Source: Clavelina lepadiformis
Taxonomy: Eukaryota > Chordata > Ascidiacea > Aplousobranchia > Clavelinidae
DNA: 64,000 nt
Direction: 5' to 3'
NCBI RefSeq assembly: GCF_947623445.1
Contig: NC_135242.1
Location: 21,576,001 to 21,640,000 of the forward strand
Shown here: positions 23,794 through 35,800 of the stretch, piece by piece
How the letters are laid out: every line of letters begins with the position of its first letter
How positions within the stretch are numbered: the first letter of the stretch is position 1
The notes under the pieces: generated by a model
Told to the model about the DNA's origin: nothing
The model's database searches: none
What the model saw: the letters and a program-made list of their open reading frames with translations, nothing else
Translations under genes and position numbers: made by a program

Positions 23794-26700
23794 ATGTTGT
23801 TTGTCACTTTAATAATTCCTTTTGTTTTCGCTTCAGTGAATGGTAAGTTGTGATGATATTTAGGGAATGCTTTTGGTGGTTGAGGAAATGATTGGTTTGG
23901 ACTCTTTTTTAATTGCCTTAAATGTGTAGGTTAAAATGAGATATAGGCTAGATACATAAGCTAACGTCAGAACTTACAATGTTTTTGTTTCTCTTAGCTT
24001 GCCATTATCAACTGCAGCCCAAGCTGATGAAGGCGCATGATTACATGTCTGAGTGCCTATCTAACAAAGTAAGACTAAATAGTTGCCTAATACCTACTTT
24101 AGACGTAAGTTTTGTTTCAGGACTTTTTGTAACTGGTATTGAAGACGAAAGGATCAGAAATCAAAAGTGGCTGCTGTAATAGGTTATTTCTTTCACCGTA
24201 AGTAGGCTACTGTAATAGGTTATTTAGCCAGTTGTTAAAAATAGGCGGTTAGGTTAGGAGAATGGGAATGCAAAAAGTTGGTGTTAGCTATTTAGACTTT
24301 AATTGAAGTTAAATTTAGATTAGATCGTAGATTTTCGTCATCAGGTTTAGGTTACTAAGTTACTACAAGCAAGCTACAGTTAAGAAGAAACTGTGCAAAA
24401 ATAGCTTCAAACGTGCAATTACAGTGAAACAGCGACAATCTTTAACATAATAATGTTTTCATGAAAGACAAAGATGGCCACACAATTGCTTACAATATGT
24501 CCAAACAATTTCAGACAGGATACCCTGTCAAGGCATGGAGTTCCATTTTCAAGTTTGTCGTGGTGGATACAAAATGATTTCAAACAACTTTAGAAAATGT
24601 TTGCGCGTAAGTTATGTAATTATTTCTAATAATTAAATTTCATGTCAATTAACAGTTTTTGTAACTGCAGAAATAAGCAAAGAAAGGTTATGTAGTCAGC
24701 ATTTTTGTGTTTCACTTGATCAGAATCCAATTGAAATTTAAAGTGTGTGTCAAATTTTTGAAAAAGATGAAAGCTATTTGCTTAAAATAGATTTTTGATT
24801 TTAATTTTACAGTGAAAGCAAATATCGTTTTACACGTAGTTGTTGGAAGTCGCATATTAAAGAGATTTTTAGAACCAATTCGTCGCTTTATCCTATGACG
24901 TTGCAATGTATGGAAGGATACAAGACTAAAGCAACCCAACCTACCGGTAAGCTCATTTTTTAGGTCGACAAGGCAAACTCTTAGTCTGCTTTCCGGTTCG
25001 ATATAATTCAAAGAAATACGTAGAAAATAACCCATTCTTACTTCCGGAAAAAAACGCATATTGCCGCATATTAATATTAAATTTTTATTTGCTTGATCAA
25101 AAGTTTCAGAACAATCCATTAACGGATGGCCTAATGAGGATGAAATGTGTCTAAAACAAAACGCAACAGCATACGAAATGTATATAAACTGTTTCAATAG
25201 TTCATTGAGAAATGCCGGTTTCGAAAATGTCGTGGAGTTGCCGCCGATATTGTGGTTTGTTCAAAATCACTGGGTTTGTGACAAGTAAGCTTTATACGCA
25301 TTTTGTACATCAAAGTACCGCGTAGCAACAGCAAGACCTAAAACAACAGCGCATAAGGCTTTGCAATAAGATGTGTTGAAAAAGTTAAGGAACTTTTACA
25401 AAGTAAATTAAAGAAGTATTTTGATGATTTTGTGCGCATCTGGCTTTCGCTTTGTACAGGATAAGTCTATACACACGTTATGCGTATCTGGTCTAAGACT
25501 AAGCTCAACGTTGCAGAACGATTCCAGGGAATTGTTCACCGAAGATACCAGGAACCTGCCCGATCTCAAAATGGCCGCGTTTTTTACAGGACATAACAAA
25601 ACCATCATCCTTGTTAAAAATGTTGATCAGTGGATGTAACGAAGAATTTTTTAACCGGCCTTCAGGCGGTAAGTTAGTTACTTATTTTTCAATTTGCAAT
25701 TGCTTTTCCCTATTTGAACTCGAACGATGGCTTTACTTGCCTCATTTGATTATTTAAGGTTTCTAAAACATACTCTTGCATGTTGGTGTCTGACAACTAC
25801 TTGATCTGCCAGATGAGTTTGATACTCAGTTAATAGGCAAAATCATTTTGCTTTGTTGTTTGTTGTCAAAATTTGAACAGGTTGCAAACAACAACGGCTG
25901 GTAGAAAAATGGAAATGGTATTCCATAAGATCACCCGGTTACCCTAATGCAATGGGAGAAAATGATTATGACTGCACGTATGCAATCAAGCCCAAGCGTT
26001 TCTTTAAACTGGAAATGAAAATCATCGTTGACACCGAAAAATGCTGTGATTTTGTTACAGTATGATTCTTGATTGCTTCCATAAATGTTATAAGGAGAAA
26101 TCTGGGTTAAGTTGGTTTAACGTATTATACATTCTCTCATAGATCTCTTTTCCAAACTCGACCATCCTGGCAAAGTTGTCTGGAAAAGTAAAACGAACGT
26201 TTCTTCTAGATAGTCATGAAAACAGTGTCAATGTCAATTTCCATACAGATGAAAGTGTTACCAGTAAAGGTTTCGTACTTCGCTATAGAAAAGGTATAAA
26301 AATACATTACCACAATCGTGTTACTTTTTTGATTTCTATAAAAACTCGTGTTAAATGCGTTACATCTATGAGCTGCCAAGAAAACGTGTTCAGCCTAACA
26401 GAAAACTTAAAAAACAGTCACACTGAGCGTACAATAGGACATCCTATGTAGCTTGTAGGTTCGACCTCAAGAGCACCACGTCAATGCAGAAAACATTTCC
26501 ACTAACATTCAAACAACTCAGCAGTGGTACAGGATTTGGCGAAGAAATAAAATGTATTTGGACCATCAAAGCGCCTTCAGGCGAACAAGTTTTTTTGCGT
26601 TTTGATAAAATTCATCTTGACAACGCAGACCGTATGGAGGTAAGAACACTTTAACAGCAAGAACAGGTGAGAGCTCACCAGCGTGCATAGCCTATAAATT

Positions 26701-29700
26701 ATATAACTGCAAGAAAAAATCAGCAATGTTCAAATTCTTTTATAAGTTACTCCATCGATTTCATATTTTTTCAGCAAGCAATGACATCACTAAGAAACAA
26801 ACTGAAAATTCCTAATAGAAAAGATTGAAGTAACAATTTTCTGTTGCTCCAAATATAGGTATTTGATGGACCTGTGAGATTAAGGATGTTGGAAGAAACA
26901 GACTCCAGAAAATACTCAATTAAATCTCAAAACGGAATGTTGATAATTCACTACCAGAGCAATTCAACGAAAATAGGAAACGGCTTTCACGCTTCCTTCG
27001 CAACAGGTAATGTGAAACAGTTGGGGCTCGGGACAATACAATACTGAACCTGAACTTCGTATCAGTATCACATACAAATCTAATGTATAAGACTCATTCT
27101 ATGTAGCCTATATAAGCGTTAACAATCTAAGGAACTGTAGACTGTAAAAAATGAAAAGTTCTTACAGCATGAAGTGATTGGCAAATGAACTGACTTTTGC
27201 TTAGTAGTCTACATCACTACATAAAAAAGAAATATTTGGCCTATTACTGTGGATTAAATAAGATATCAATCAATCGCGCTATCATGCTTTAACTAACAGT
27301 TGTGGCGGCAGTTTCGCTGCTAACAACAACTGGCAGGAAATTGTCGGAGAAGCTTTCCATGTTGGCGGCAATAACATTCTTCCATGCTGGTGGAATATCA
27401 CCGCTTCACCTGGTTACGCAATCTTGCTTAAAATGAATTCCAAGATCCGAAAATATGGCAAATCGAGGAATGGCCAACGAATTGAGGTAAAGAACAAATT
27501 TGATAATGCAGCGATTTAACTGGAGAAAAGTTGTAAGATCAATAAGATTAGCACTATAGGCCTAAAAAAATTTTTGTTAAATAAAATGATTTGCATTTTT
27601 TGTTTTTCTTACCTCCTTTATACTGGACTATAGACAAACTTATTTGGTGTGGCGTAGTGCAGAAACTTTTATCCTTCGACTGAAGAAAGTTATTGCACGA
27701 CTTAATCTTTGTAATAATTTCTCACTGCTCGAGCCCCGATTACCGAACTTGTTTGCGTGCATTTTCTTATAGCTGTCTATTTTTCTTTGAAAGACAGCAA
27801 ATTTCTTGTTTTGAACAATATGTTTGCAATTTCATTTAGATTTTTGAAAACCGGAACAGGGTTTACAGTGTTTACGATAAAAACTTTTACTTTGCTTCAA
27901 ATGGAAATCAACTGTTAATTCACCAGAATTACAGTAGAAATGGATCGGTTGGATTTGTCGTATCCTTTAAGCAAGGTAAAGTTCTCAACAATAAGGACTA
28001 ATCTGAAAAGTGACATTAAAATACAATACGAATGATCAGGGGACAAACTATATGTTTTATTCTTCTCAGAGATGTGTAATGTTACAATATTGTTGGCTAA
28101 CTCTGTCAGAAGAACTGTTCAATTTGGCTACTTTCCGTCGATAAACAGACGTCACATTTGTACATACACCGTTCGTTCTACACCGGAAAGGAAGATTCAT
28201 TTGGCGTTAAAAACATATGAGCTAAAAAGCAACTCCTTAGAGGTGACAATATTTCAGGAAATAAACCGTATTGTCCAAACTTTAGGCAGTTTTAACAAAA
28301 TCGTACTGTATGCCAAAACATCTAAAATGCAATAGGTCTACTTATTTAGGTATTTAGTGGCAACACCAGTCTTGGACGCGCTGATCTCATAGGTCCACCA
28401 TATATACATCGCTTGACTTCTATCGACAACGAAATTCAACTGCGATATGTCATTCAAGGGAGCATGTTTTTGACAGAGTTTAACCAATGTAAGTTTGACA
28501 TTTAGCAAGAATATGTCACAACTATTCTCTATGAGCTGTATTCTGTCATGTGCTTTTGTCGCCGCATGTAAAAATATAATGAGACGGACAATTTTAAGAG
28601 AAACTCGACTCAATACTTGTTTAATTAAAAATTGAACCCTCTTAATTTAGCGTATTTTAACGAAAACAACCAAACGCCACCATTAACGATGAACTTTCCC
28701 AGTTTACTTTAACACAAAATACAACTATAAAGCATTTAATCAAACACGTAAGCTAACTTATAGGCCTATTACTGTGCACATAAGCTTAAGTTTTATAGTA
28801 CCTGCTATACGCTAGTGTTTAAATAGCATTTCATTTCAAGCAATACTATACCGTTACTGCAAATAATCTTTAACCAAAAACAACCACTGCAGTTACTCCA
28901 AATTGTGGCTCCAGTCTGATTGCCAACGCGAATTATCAAGATATTTTTTCACCGGGAAATCCTTCCAGGCACATTGTAAAAAGCGGATGTGAATGGATAA
29001 TAACAGCGTCTCCAGGCAAGCAGATTGTTCTAACCATCTTGGACTCGCAAGGAAATCATGATTCAAGTTTCATTCAAGTAAGATCAAACATTTATAGAGT
29101 AGTTCTGTGCAAAAAAGGCAGTGCATTATTACTACATATTGTAAATTTGCCGCGTAACTTTCTCCAACTCATGCAGGTGTATGATAAACTGTTACCTCTG
29201 GGGACTTCCACTACACCGCGATTTCTAAACGTAACCCTTGTATCGTCAACTAATCTAGTAAGAATACAATGTCGTCAGAAGGCTGATGGAGAATTCAAAG
29301 GATTTCAGGCAACATACAAAGAAAGTGAATAAATTTTAATCAAATCTAACCTTTATGAGACGTTTCACTTATCGTGATGCTTAACGACGACAATTGAGTT
29401 CAGCATACCTTTTCTTATGCAGCAATCAATATGGGATGGAATGATGTTAAAGCTTTTGGTGGAACGATTTCGACCGAAAAAATGTTTATGAACACTTCCA
29501 TGTGTCTTAGTAACAAGCATCACTTCTGGAACATTTACACATCTCGCAATTACAGGATTAAATTTACAATCGAAAGTATTCGATTTTCAACCGCAAATAG
29601 CTTCCTACAGGTTATAACCGAATGTAGCTTATAGCCTATTTCAAAAGTGATACCTAATAACTAGAGCAAAAGAATAAACGGAATGTTAAAAATAACATAT

Positions 29701-30447
29701 TATGTTTTTAGGCCTAGCAAGTTCACATATTATAAGCTTACTTCTAGATTCAGGATAGCAGTAGAAGAATAGGATGGTTACATCAAAACTCCAGTGTTCC
29801 CCGACACTTTTTAACATCTACACATACCCTACGTGTTTGTTATTACACGGATGATTGTAGTTCACCCGAAAAAGAACATTTCGTCGCGACTATTAAGCAA
29901 GGTTATATTTCAACTAATGTTCTAGATGTACATGTTGATGTTCGTACGTTTTTCCATTAAAACCGTGTTTATTTGACGCAGTTTGCCAAAATGACATCAA
30001 CATTTTTGGGTCAGGCAGACGTGATAAAGGGATTTTCACAAAAATGTTCGACAAAAATGAAACAACCGATTGTCATTACAATTTCGTCACCGCCTTTGGA
30101 TCAAAAATACAGTTGACTTTATATAATATCTCGATACGTGATGGTTACATTAACGTAAGTTTTAATTCATGCCGTAACAAATACCGACAAACTTAACACT
30201 AGTTCTTTTATAGAAAACGTCATGAAAACAACCACATGCATTTTAGGTAACTGTCGGCAATCAAACTCTTTATCACTACACGGGCTCCTCTAGTGGTTCG
30301 TCAACAACTGCAATGTTGATATCTTCACGAAATAAGATGACTCTGCACTATCACGTTCCTATAAAATCCAGCTCGAAGGGATTTCGGCTGAGATACGAAA
30401 AAGCGAGAATGCCGAACATGATGCATCTACTTAAACGGGTTGATTAA
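23794..30447 (+). CDS. P2: seven-CUB secreted protein with one in-frame TGA
   Basis: Exons: 23794-23842, 23998-24068, 24515-24606, 24813-24946, 25110-25284, 25517-25668, 25881-26059, 26143-26293, 26452-26639, 26859-27006, 27263-27486, 27840-27975, 28070-28242, 28350-28488, 28893-29077, 29177-29324, 29423-29610, 29754-29901, 29982-30154 and 30247-30447. They total 3054 nt (1018 codons). The signal peptide is MLFVTLIIPFVFAS. The Cys-rich region covers about 17-224 and CUB1-7 about 225-1017. All exon phases match M3A. Exon 3 has TGA at 24575-24577 (codon 61), exactly where M1, M2, M3 and P1 have the Trp of a DxxWF motif. Every other exon is open. The gene is either a very recent pseudogene, a null allele, a sequence error or a read-through case. 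The exon 11 acceptor (27262) is weak. Confidence 0.75.
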
Positions 30448-31689
30448 CTTGACACCGGAAAGTGATTTGCAACATTCAAAACTAAACATTTTATTTGTTT
30501 CAACCGCCTACCATTTGATCACTGCAAATAATATCCTCCATAACAGTATTATTCAAAGTATCATTTCTTGTGGAATACTTCACTTAAATAAAGATTTAGA
30601 GTGTATGTTTCGCTAGTTCTATTGTTAGTATAGGCTACAGACAACGAAAGCTCGCGTTCATGGGTGAAGCGGCTGGCTAAGATGTTGGTTGCAAGTTGCC
30701 CGTAATAAACTTATTTATTGCAACTATAGGAAACAGCTAAGGACTTTGTGCCGCTTGTAAAACTTTGTGCCACAAAGTATTGCTTGAACAACCTAAAGTT
30801 CGTTATAAAAGACTTATGGCCAACAAAGTTTTCTGTCAGCTTTTCTACATGTACCGCAGAACGCAAATAAACATGCCAAAAACATAATCTAATTATGGAC
30901 GTAGGTGGGGTCACACAAAAAAGTTTTTGTGTTTAATAACAGTAGATATTACCTATGTTTTTAAGCAAATGCGGCCATAGGCACAGGTATTTGAATAGTT
31001 TCCGAAGCACAGTCTGCGGAAAAGGCCACTTGGATTCGGCAGAGATCTTGTTTGAAAAGTAAAGTTAAAATTTCACGAAGAAACACGGGGCAAATTGGAA
31101 GACGCTTTTTTCGACAGACAAATTTTTTCTTTGTATAAATAAAAGTGAACGACAACACATCATACAGGTTAAGAACGTTATCTTTGCTAAGCGTGAAAGC
31201 AAATAATGAAGTAAATTGCAAAAACACAAAGACTACTTCATAATATATTTACAAAACTGACATGTTTCGGACTTTTACGGTAGTACCCGAAAAATATAAA
31301 ACGAGTTGATTAAATTATTTCGCATTATTCGATCTAGCATTGTTACGAACAAAAGAACAAACTTGCTCAAAAGACCACATTTTACTCTGCAATAGATACG
31401 CTAAGAAACATTCAATAAAAACCTTCAAAATACTAAAATCATACAAAATCGTTTACGAAAGCAAAATCCAAAAACTACCTATTAAACATATAAATCTGTC
31501 TGTAAACGAGTAAACATTTGAAAATAGCGCGTCTCCTCGGGTACAAATATAAAATTTATGACGTTACTTTGAGCTGAGAAGATTTTTTGTAAGATGCAAT
31601 AATTTAATCGCTTCGTATTTTGATCGTTTATCGCCTGTAACAATTAAATGACCAAAAAGACACAAAAAAGAAACTTTTATGCAACTTTT
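30448..31689. other. 3' flank of P2 and intergenic sequence
   Basis: Contains the P2 polyadenylation signal at 30587-30592 and otherwise AT-rich sequence without supportable exons. The short open frames at 30711-31227 lack splice context or recognisable motifs. Confidence 0.4.
30587..30592 (+). promoter_or_regulatory. Polyadenylation signal AATAAA of P2
   Basis: Canonical hexamer 140 bases after the P2 stop codon on the same strand. Confidence 0.6.
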
Positions 31690-31963
31690 AGGTTTGGTCT
31701 AAGCTTGCGGGTTCGATAAATTCTTTCCTAACGTCCTCTTCTTATACGTTGCTAAAACCGGCAAGTTACGAATGAAATACCGAGATTTTATATACTTTTG
31801 AAGCAAAAATTAAAATAAATAGAAATTTATGTAAAGTTATAGAAAACTTGACATAATACGAAAATGTTTATGAAAATAACCAACTAACATTAAGCTGATC
31901 GTTACAAGTTTTAAAACAAAATGTTAAAACGGAAGCAACAAGAATCCATTTAGCAAGCTTCAT
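31690..31963 (-). pseudogene. M4: two-exon relic of a CUB-family gene start
   Basis: Minus-strand ATG at 31963-31961 opens a signal peptide (MKLAKWILVASVLTFCF) nearly identical to M1 exon 1. The exon 1 donor reads AACG/ATCAGC instead of the GTAAGC of M1. The exon 2 remnant (about 31690-31765) still encodes YRTRKLRP but contains two in-frame TAG codons and has lost its acceptor AG. Nothing of exons 3-20 follows. It marks a further, older copy of the gene start. Confidence 0.75.
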
Positions 31964-32812
31964 CCTTACGTTTCAACTCTGATCATAAAATCTACTTAAA
32001 AGTGGAAATCTTAACTCTGTTCTGAAAAACCAATGTTTTTAATGCTTGTTTGTTAGCTTATCTATAGGTATAAGAATACCTTCTTAACTCTGTTGTCAGA
32101 AATTTAAAAGTTAAAAGAATACCTGTAAAAAAACAAGATGGCTTTCTGGTAAATGCGTGGTCAATGTTTCTTCTGCCAACGGTCAAAGGTTAAAGTGGAA
32201 TAATTTTGTAAGTTTTCAACTACACTTGACAGGAAATAATTACGGCTACTAGATCATATTTTGCAATTGTTTGCAATTATTGTCCAATTGCTATATATTC
32301 ATTATTTTGCAATAACGATCATTGAAATGTTCCAAACAAATTACGATTTCCTCTATTATACGACTATGTTTGAAAACGAATTTGTATGTAAATTTCACAG
32401 TCTGCGTAAAGAGTTATAGTCTAATGTAAAATGCCTCACATCTAATTTTTAACCTTAAAAATCACTGATACACCATGAATCGTCTTTACGGCTACAAATA
32501 TAACTTTCTATGTAGATACTTGTGATTTTAAGTTTCAATGAGGGGAATGTCCAAATGTCCAAATGTCCAGAGTAGACTGTAAGAAGCCTACATTTAAATG
32601 AGTGTTTTATCGTCCTGGTTAAAGACGTTGTGTATAATTTCTCAATAGTTTTACATATGATTTTAAACACCAATGACGTTGATAAAATAGACAAAACAAA
32701 AGTCGTTGCAACAACTTAATTCAACCTTCAAAAAATTTGTCTTCGATTTTGAAAAGTTACATGGTGAGATTTGGTCATTTTCCTCTTGCCATCTTGTCAC
32801 TGTTAACGTTAA
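31964..32812. other. Intergenic, left flank of segment B
   Basis: No exon seen. The part at about 32640-32780 is similar, with divergence, to about 48270-48440 on the other side of segment B and the TIR element. The similarity to segment A starts only at 32813. Confidence 0.4.
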
Positions 32813-35800
32813 CAGTGGCGATAACAACCGAGTATTAAAGATAGTTGCAAAATGCGGTCCACATGTTGTTTGGTGTGTATGGCATTTTTTTTGTTTTGCC
32901 TGACGAAAATCTTCGCTGGGCTTGAAGTTGGCAATTTTTACCACTCGTTGATTGTCAATCAACTTCCATCCACTCTTTTTTGTTTTTCCAGATTAGTTGT
33001 GTTTCTTGTACACCAGTCAGCTAAGTTTTTATCCCTATTCACTTTTTATGAGTTACGTGTCTCCTTGCATATGTAGTCTACATCTATGTCTGAAAGCTTA
33101 TACTGTACAAATAAATTAAATGTTTATTAAGAAAAACTTTCTTCTATATGCAATGGGCATTGCTAACTTAGAGAACTGCACACTGTTATTTACGAATTTA
33201 TTTAGGACTCAAGACAGCTTAACAGTTGGCACGTTTTCTAATACAGGTTGAGGTAATTGATGTATGATGACGTCGTCTGCGATTCCTTTTGATTAAAACT
33301 GAAACAAGGGTTTCTATTCTTGACAAACTTTATTTTTTACGATGCGTATATATTTCGTATAATGGGAATATTTCAAGACAAATGTTCGTGATCTAAGCAA
33401 GAATACACTTTTATGATTAGATTGTGATGTGCAGTAAGTTTGTATTTTATAAGTTGAGATAAACTAAATTCAATTTTGTTTTTGAAGTAAAATAATCACT
33501 TGAAATGTTTACAGATGAATTTACGCAAGTGTATTGTTTTGAGTTGACAAATTAATTTTGGTCTACTTGTGTAAGAATTGTATTTAAAGTTTCTTTCGAT
33601 TTGACTTGCATTGGTAACAATGGATTGAACTTCCTGTAAGTGACTGAAAATCCACTCGAGTAAGAACGTGACTCCATGTTGTGAAGAATAGTGAGCGTGT
33701 TTGAGATGGACGTTAGTACAACAGCTGCTTTTTCCTCGTAGGCGGTAAGATATGATCCTTGGAAATTGTAGAGGAAATTGTCACCATCTAAGACCTGAAA
33801 GTGTTTTAATGTTTTCGTTATCAATAAAGTGTACTAAAATATTAAAGTTTCATTATTTTATTAAAACCATTTTAATAATTATTTGATTATGTTTAAAATT
33901 AGAAACTTTAAAATTAAAATAAGTAAAAACAAAATTCGAAATAAAACAAAAAGTTAAAATGATTGTAATTTTATAATAATGTGTAATGGTAGAACAACAG
34001 GGCATTAAATCGGACAAACATCGGAAAACTAAGCTTACAAAAAAAATCAAGGCAAGATTTAACGTAATGTGGTAGAAATAATGCTATTCATTAAATATAT
34101 AGACAGTTTAGATTTAAACTCATCCAAGCAATACATCTTTTAATCATAGTCTGGCTATGTTTTTGCTTGGTCTTTAAGTTGGTGAGCTTAAGCTTACTTG
34201 TATACGAGCAAAAAAGTGGAGATGGATAAAAATGTATATTTGAATTCGGGATTCTGGTGAAGTCAGAAAGTTGTACCGACAATTGACTTCTTCAGGTGTC
34301 CTTCTATTGAGAAATGAAATCGTCTTATACTTGGATCTTGCCGTAAGCTCCCGGCTACAAACTAATTTATGATAATTGGAAATTGTTAAAAACTGTAAAG
34401 TGAATAGAAGGAGATCTGCATCACAGATGTAAATTATACAGAACCTTGTGTAACATTTCCAGCAAACTGGTCCAATCCATCGTTTGAATGGAAATAAACT
34501 CGAAGAACATCTTTCGATGATATGAAACGCTGAGGAAGACTGAAATTACCTTCCAACTTGGCAACTGTCTTTGAGTTTTCCATTACCTAATCAAACTGTT
34601 GCCAATAAAAGACATCTTGCGAAAATGCATCTCCAAATATCCATTTAGTTATATAACTTGTAACGAAAATGAATTTCCGTGAAGTCTACACATGGCGTAG
34701 TCACCTCCAAATAGCTTGTTGGACTATTGAAGTAAAGTTGTATGATGTTCAACTCAATGCGTTTGAAATTATATCCGGCCTGCAAATTCCAGAAGTTATC
34801 TTCGTCACTTTCACATCTCGATGAGTTGCACATTGTCTGAGATGAAATCATCCTTCCAAAAGCACCAGGGTCATTCCAACCGCTATTGACCACTATATAG
34901 CAAAACAACATTGCACCTTGTACCTACTTTGAAAACTGGAAAGCACCTATAGGCTCAAAACAAGGCTTACAAAGGTCAACAGCTTTTTAATACCTTCTTT
35001 GCATGACGCAACGAATCCTTTTGTAGCAGACAATTGACAACGATTAAGTCGTATTCTCACAACGTTTGAACTTGATACAAAGGTTAAGTTTGATCTTGAT
35101 CCACTGTATTTGCCCAAACTTATCATCTGGTCGTAGACCTACAAACAAAATAGGTTTTTATTCGGGGTATTGTAAGAAGTATTAAAATAAATTCGGCATA
35201 AAAGGCCGTTTTAATTTTAATTTCTTAACTTGCATTTTATTGAAACAAAGAAAGAAGTAAATAATTCCAGAAAAGCTTTGCGATCTACCCGCAATGCAGT
35301 TGACTTCTCAAATGCGTGAAGAAACATCAAATCGACTAATAACGTTACATCGCTCATAGTGATAATAGGTTATAAAATCAAGTAACAATCGACTTACATA
35401 TAAAGCTTCACGTTTTTTCTCATCTAAGTTGATGTCAAAAATCTTCAGTAAGATTTGTTTGTCGGAAGAAGTGGTAATTATCCAATCGCATGTTTCAGAT
35501 GACAGTCCAAGACTATGACTAGCTGAGAGATCTTCTATGTAACCAGGTGAAGAAAAACGTTGAAAAGAAGTGTTGGCAACCAAGACGAAATTACATTCAG
35601 ATCTCCCTAAAACATAAAGACATCTTCATTTCGATGAAAAAGAATCATATCATATTATAAGCGCTTTGCTGTTATTGACAAATGAGAACTCACATTGTTT
35701 GTAAGTTGTCACGAAACCGCGACTAGTAGCAGAGTGAGACTTCGGTGCTGTGTAATGAAGCTGGATTGTGCTGCCGGTAGATGTCAGTCGATATGTCTTA

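Noticed and set aside
24719-25197. 161-codon minus frame across P2 exons 4-5
   Set aside because: Antisense shadow. The plus-strand exons have correct phases, splice sites and family homology.
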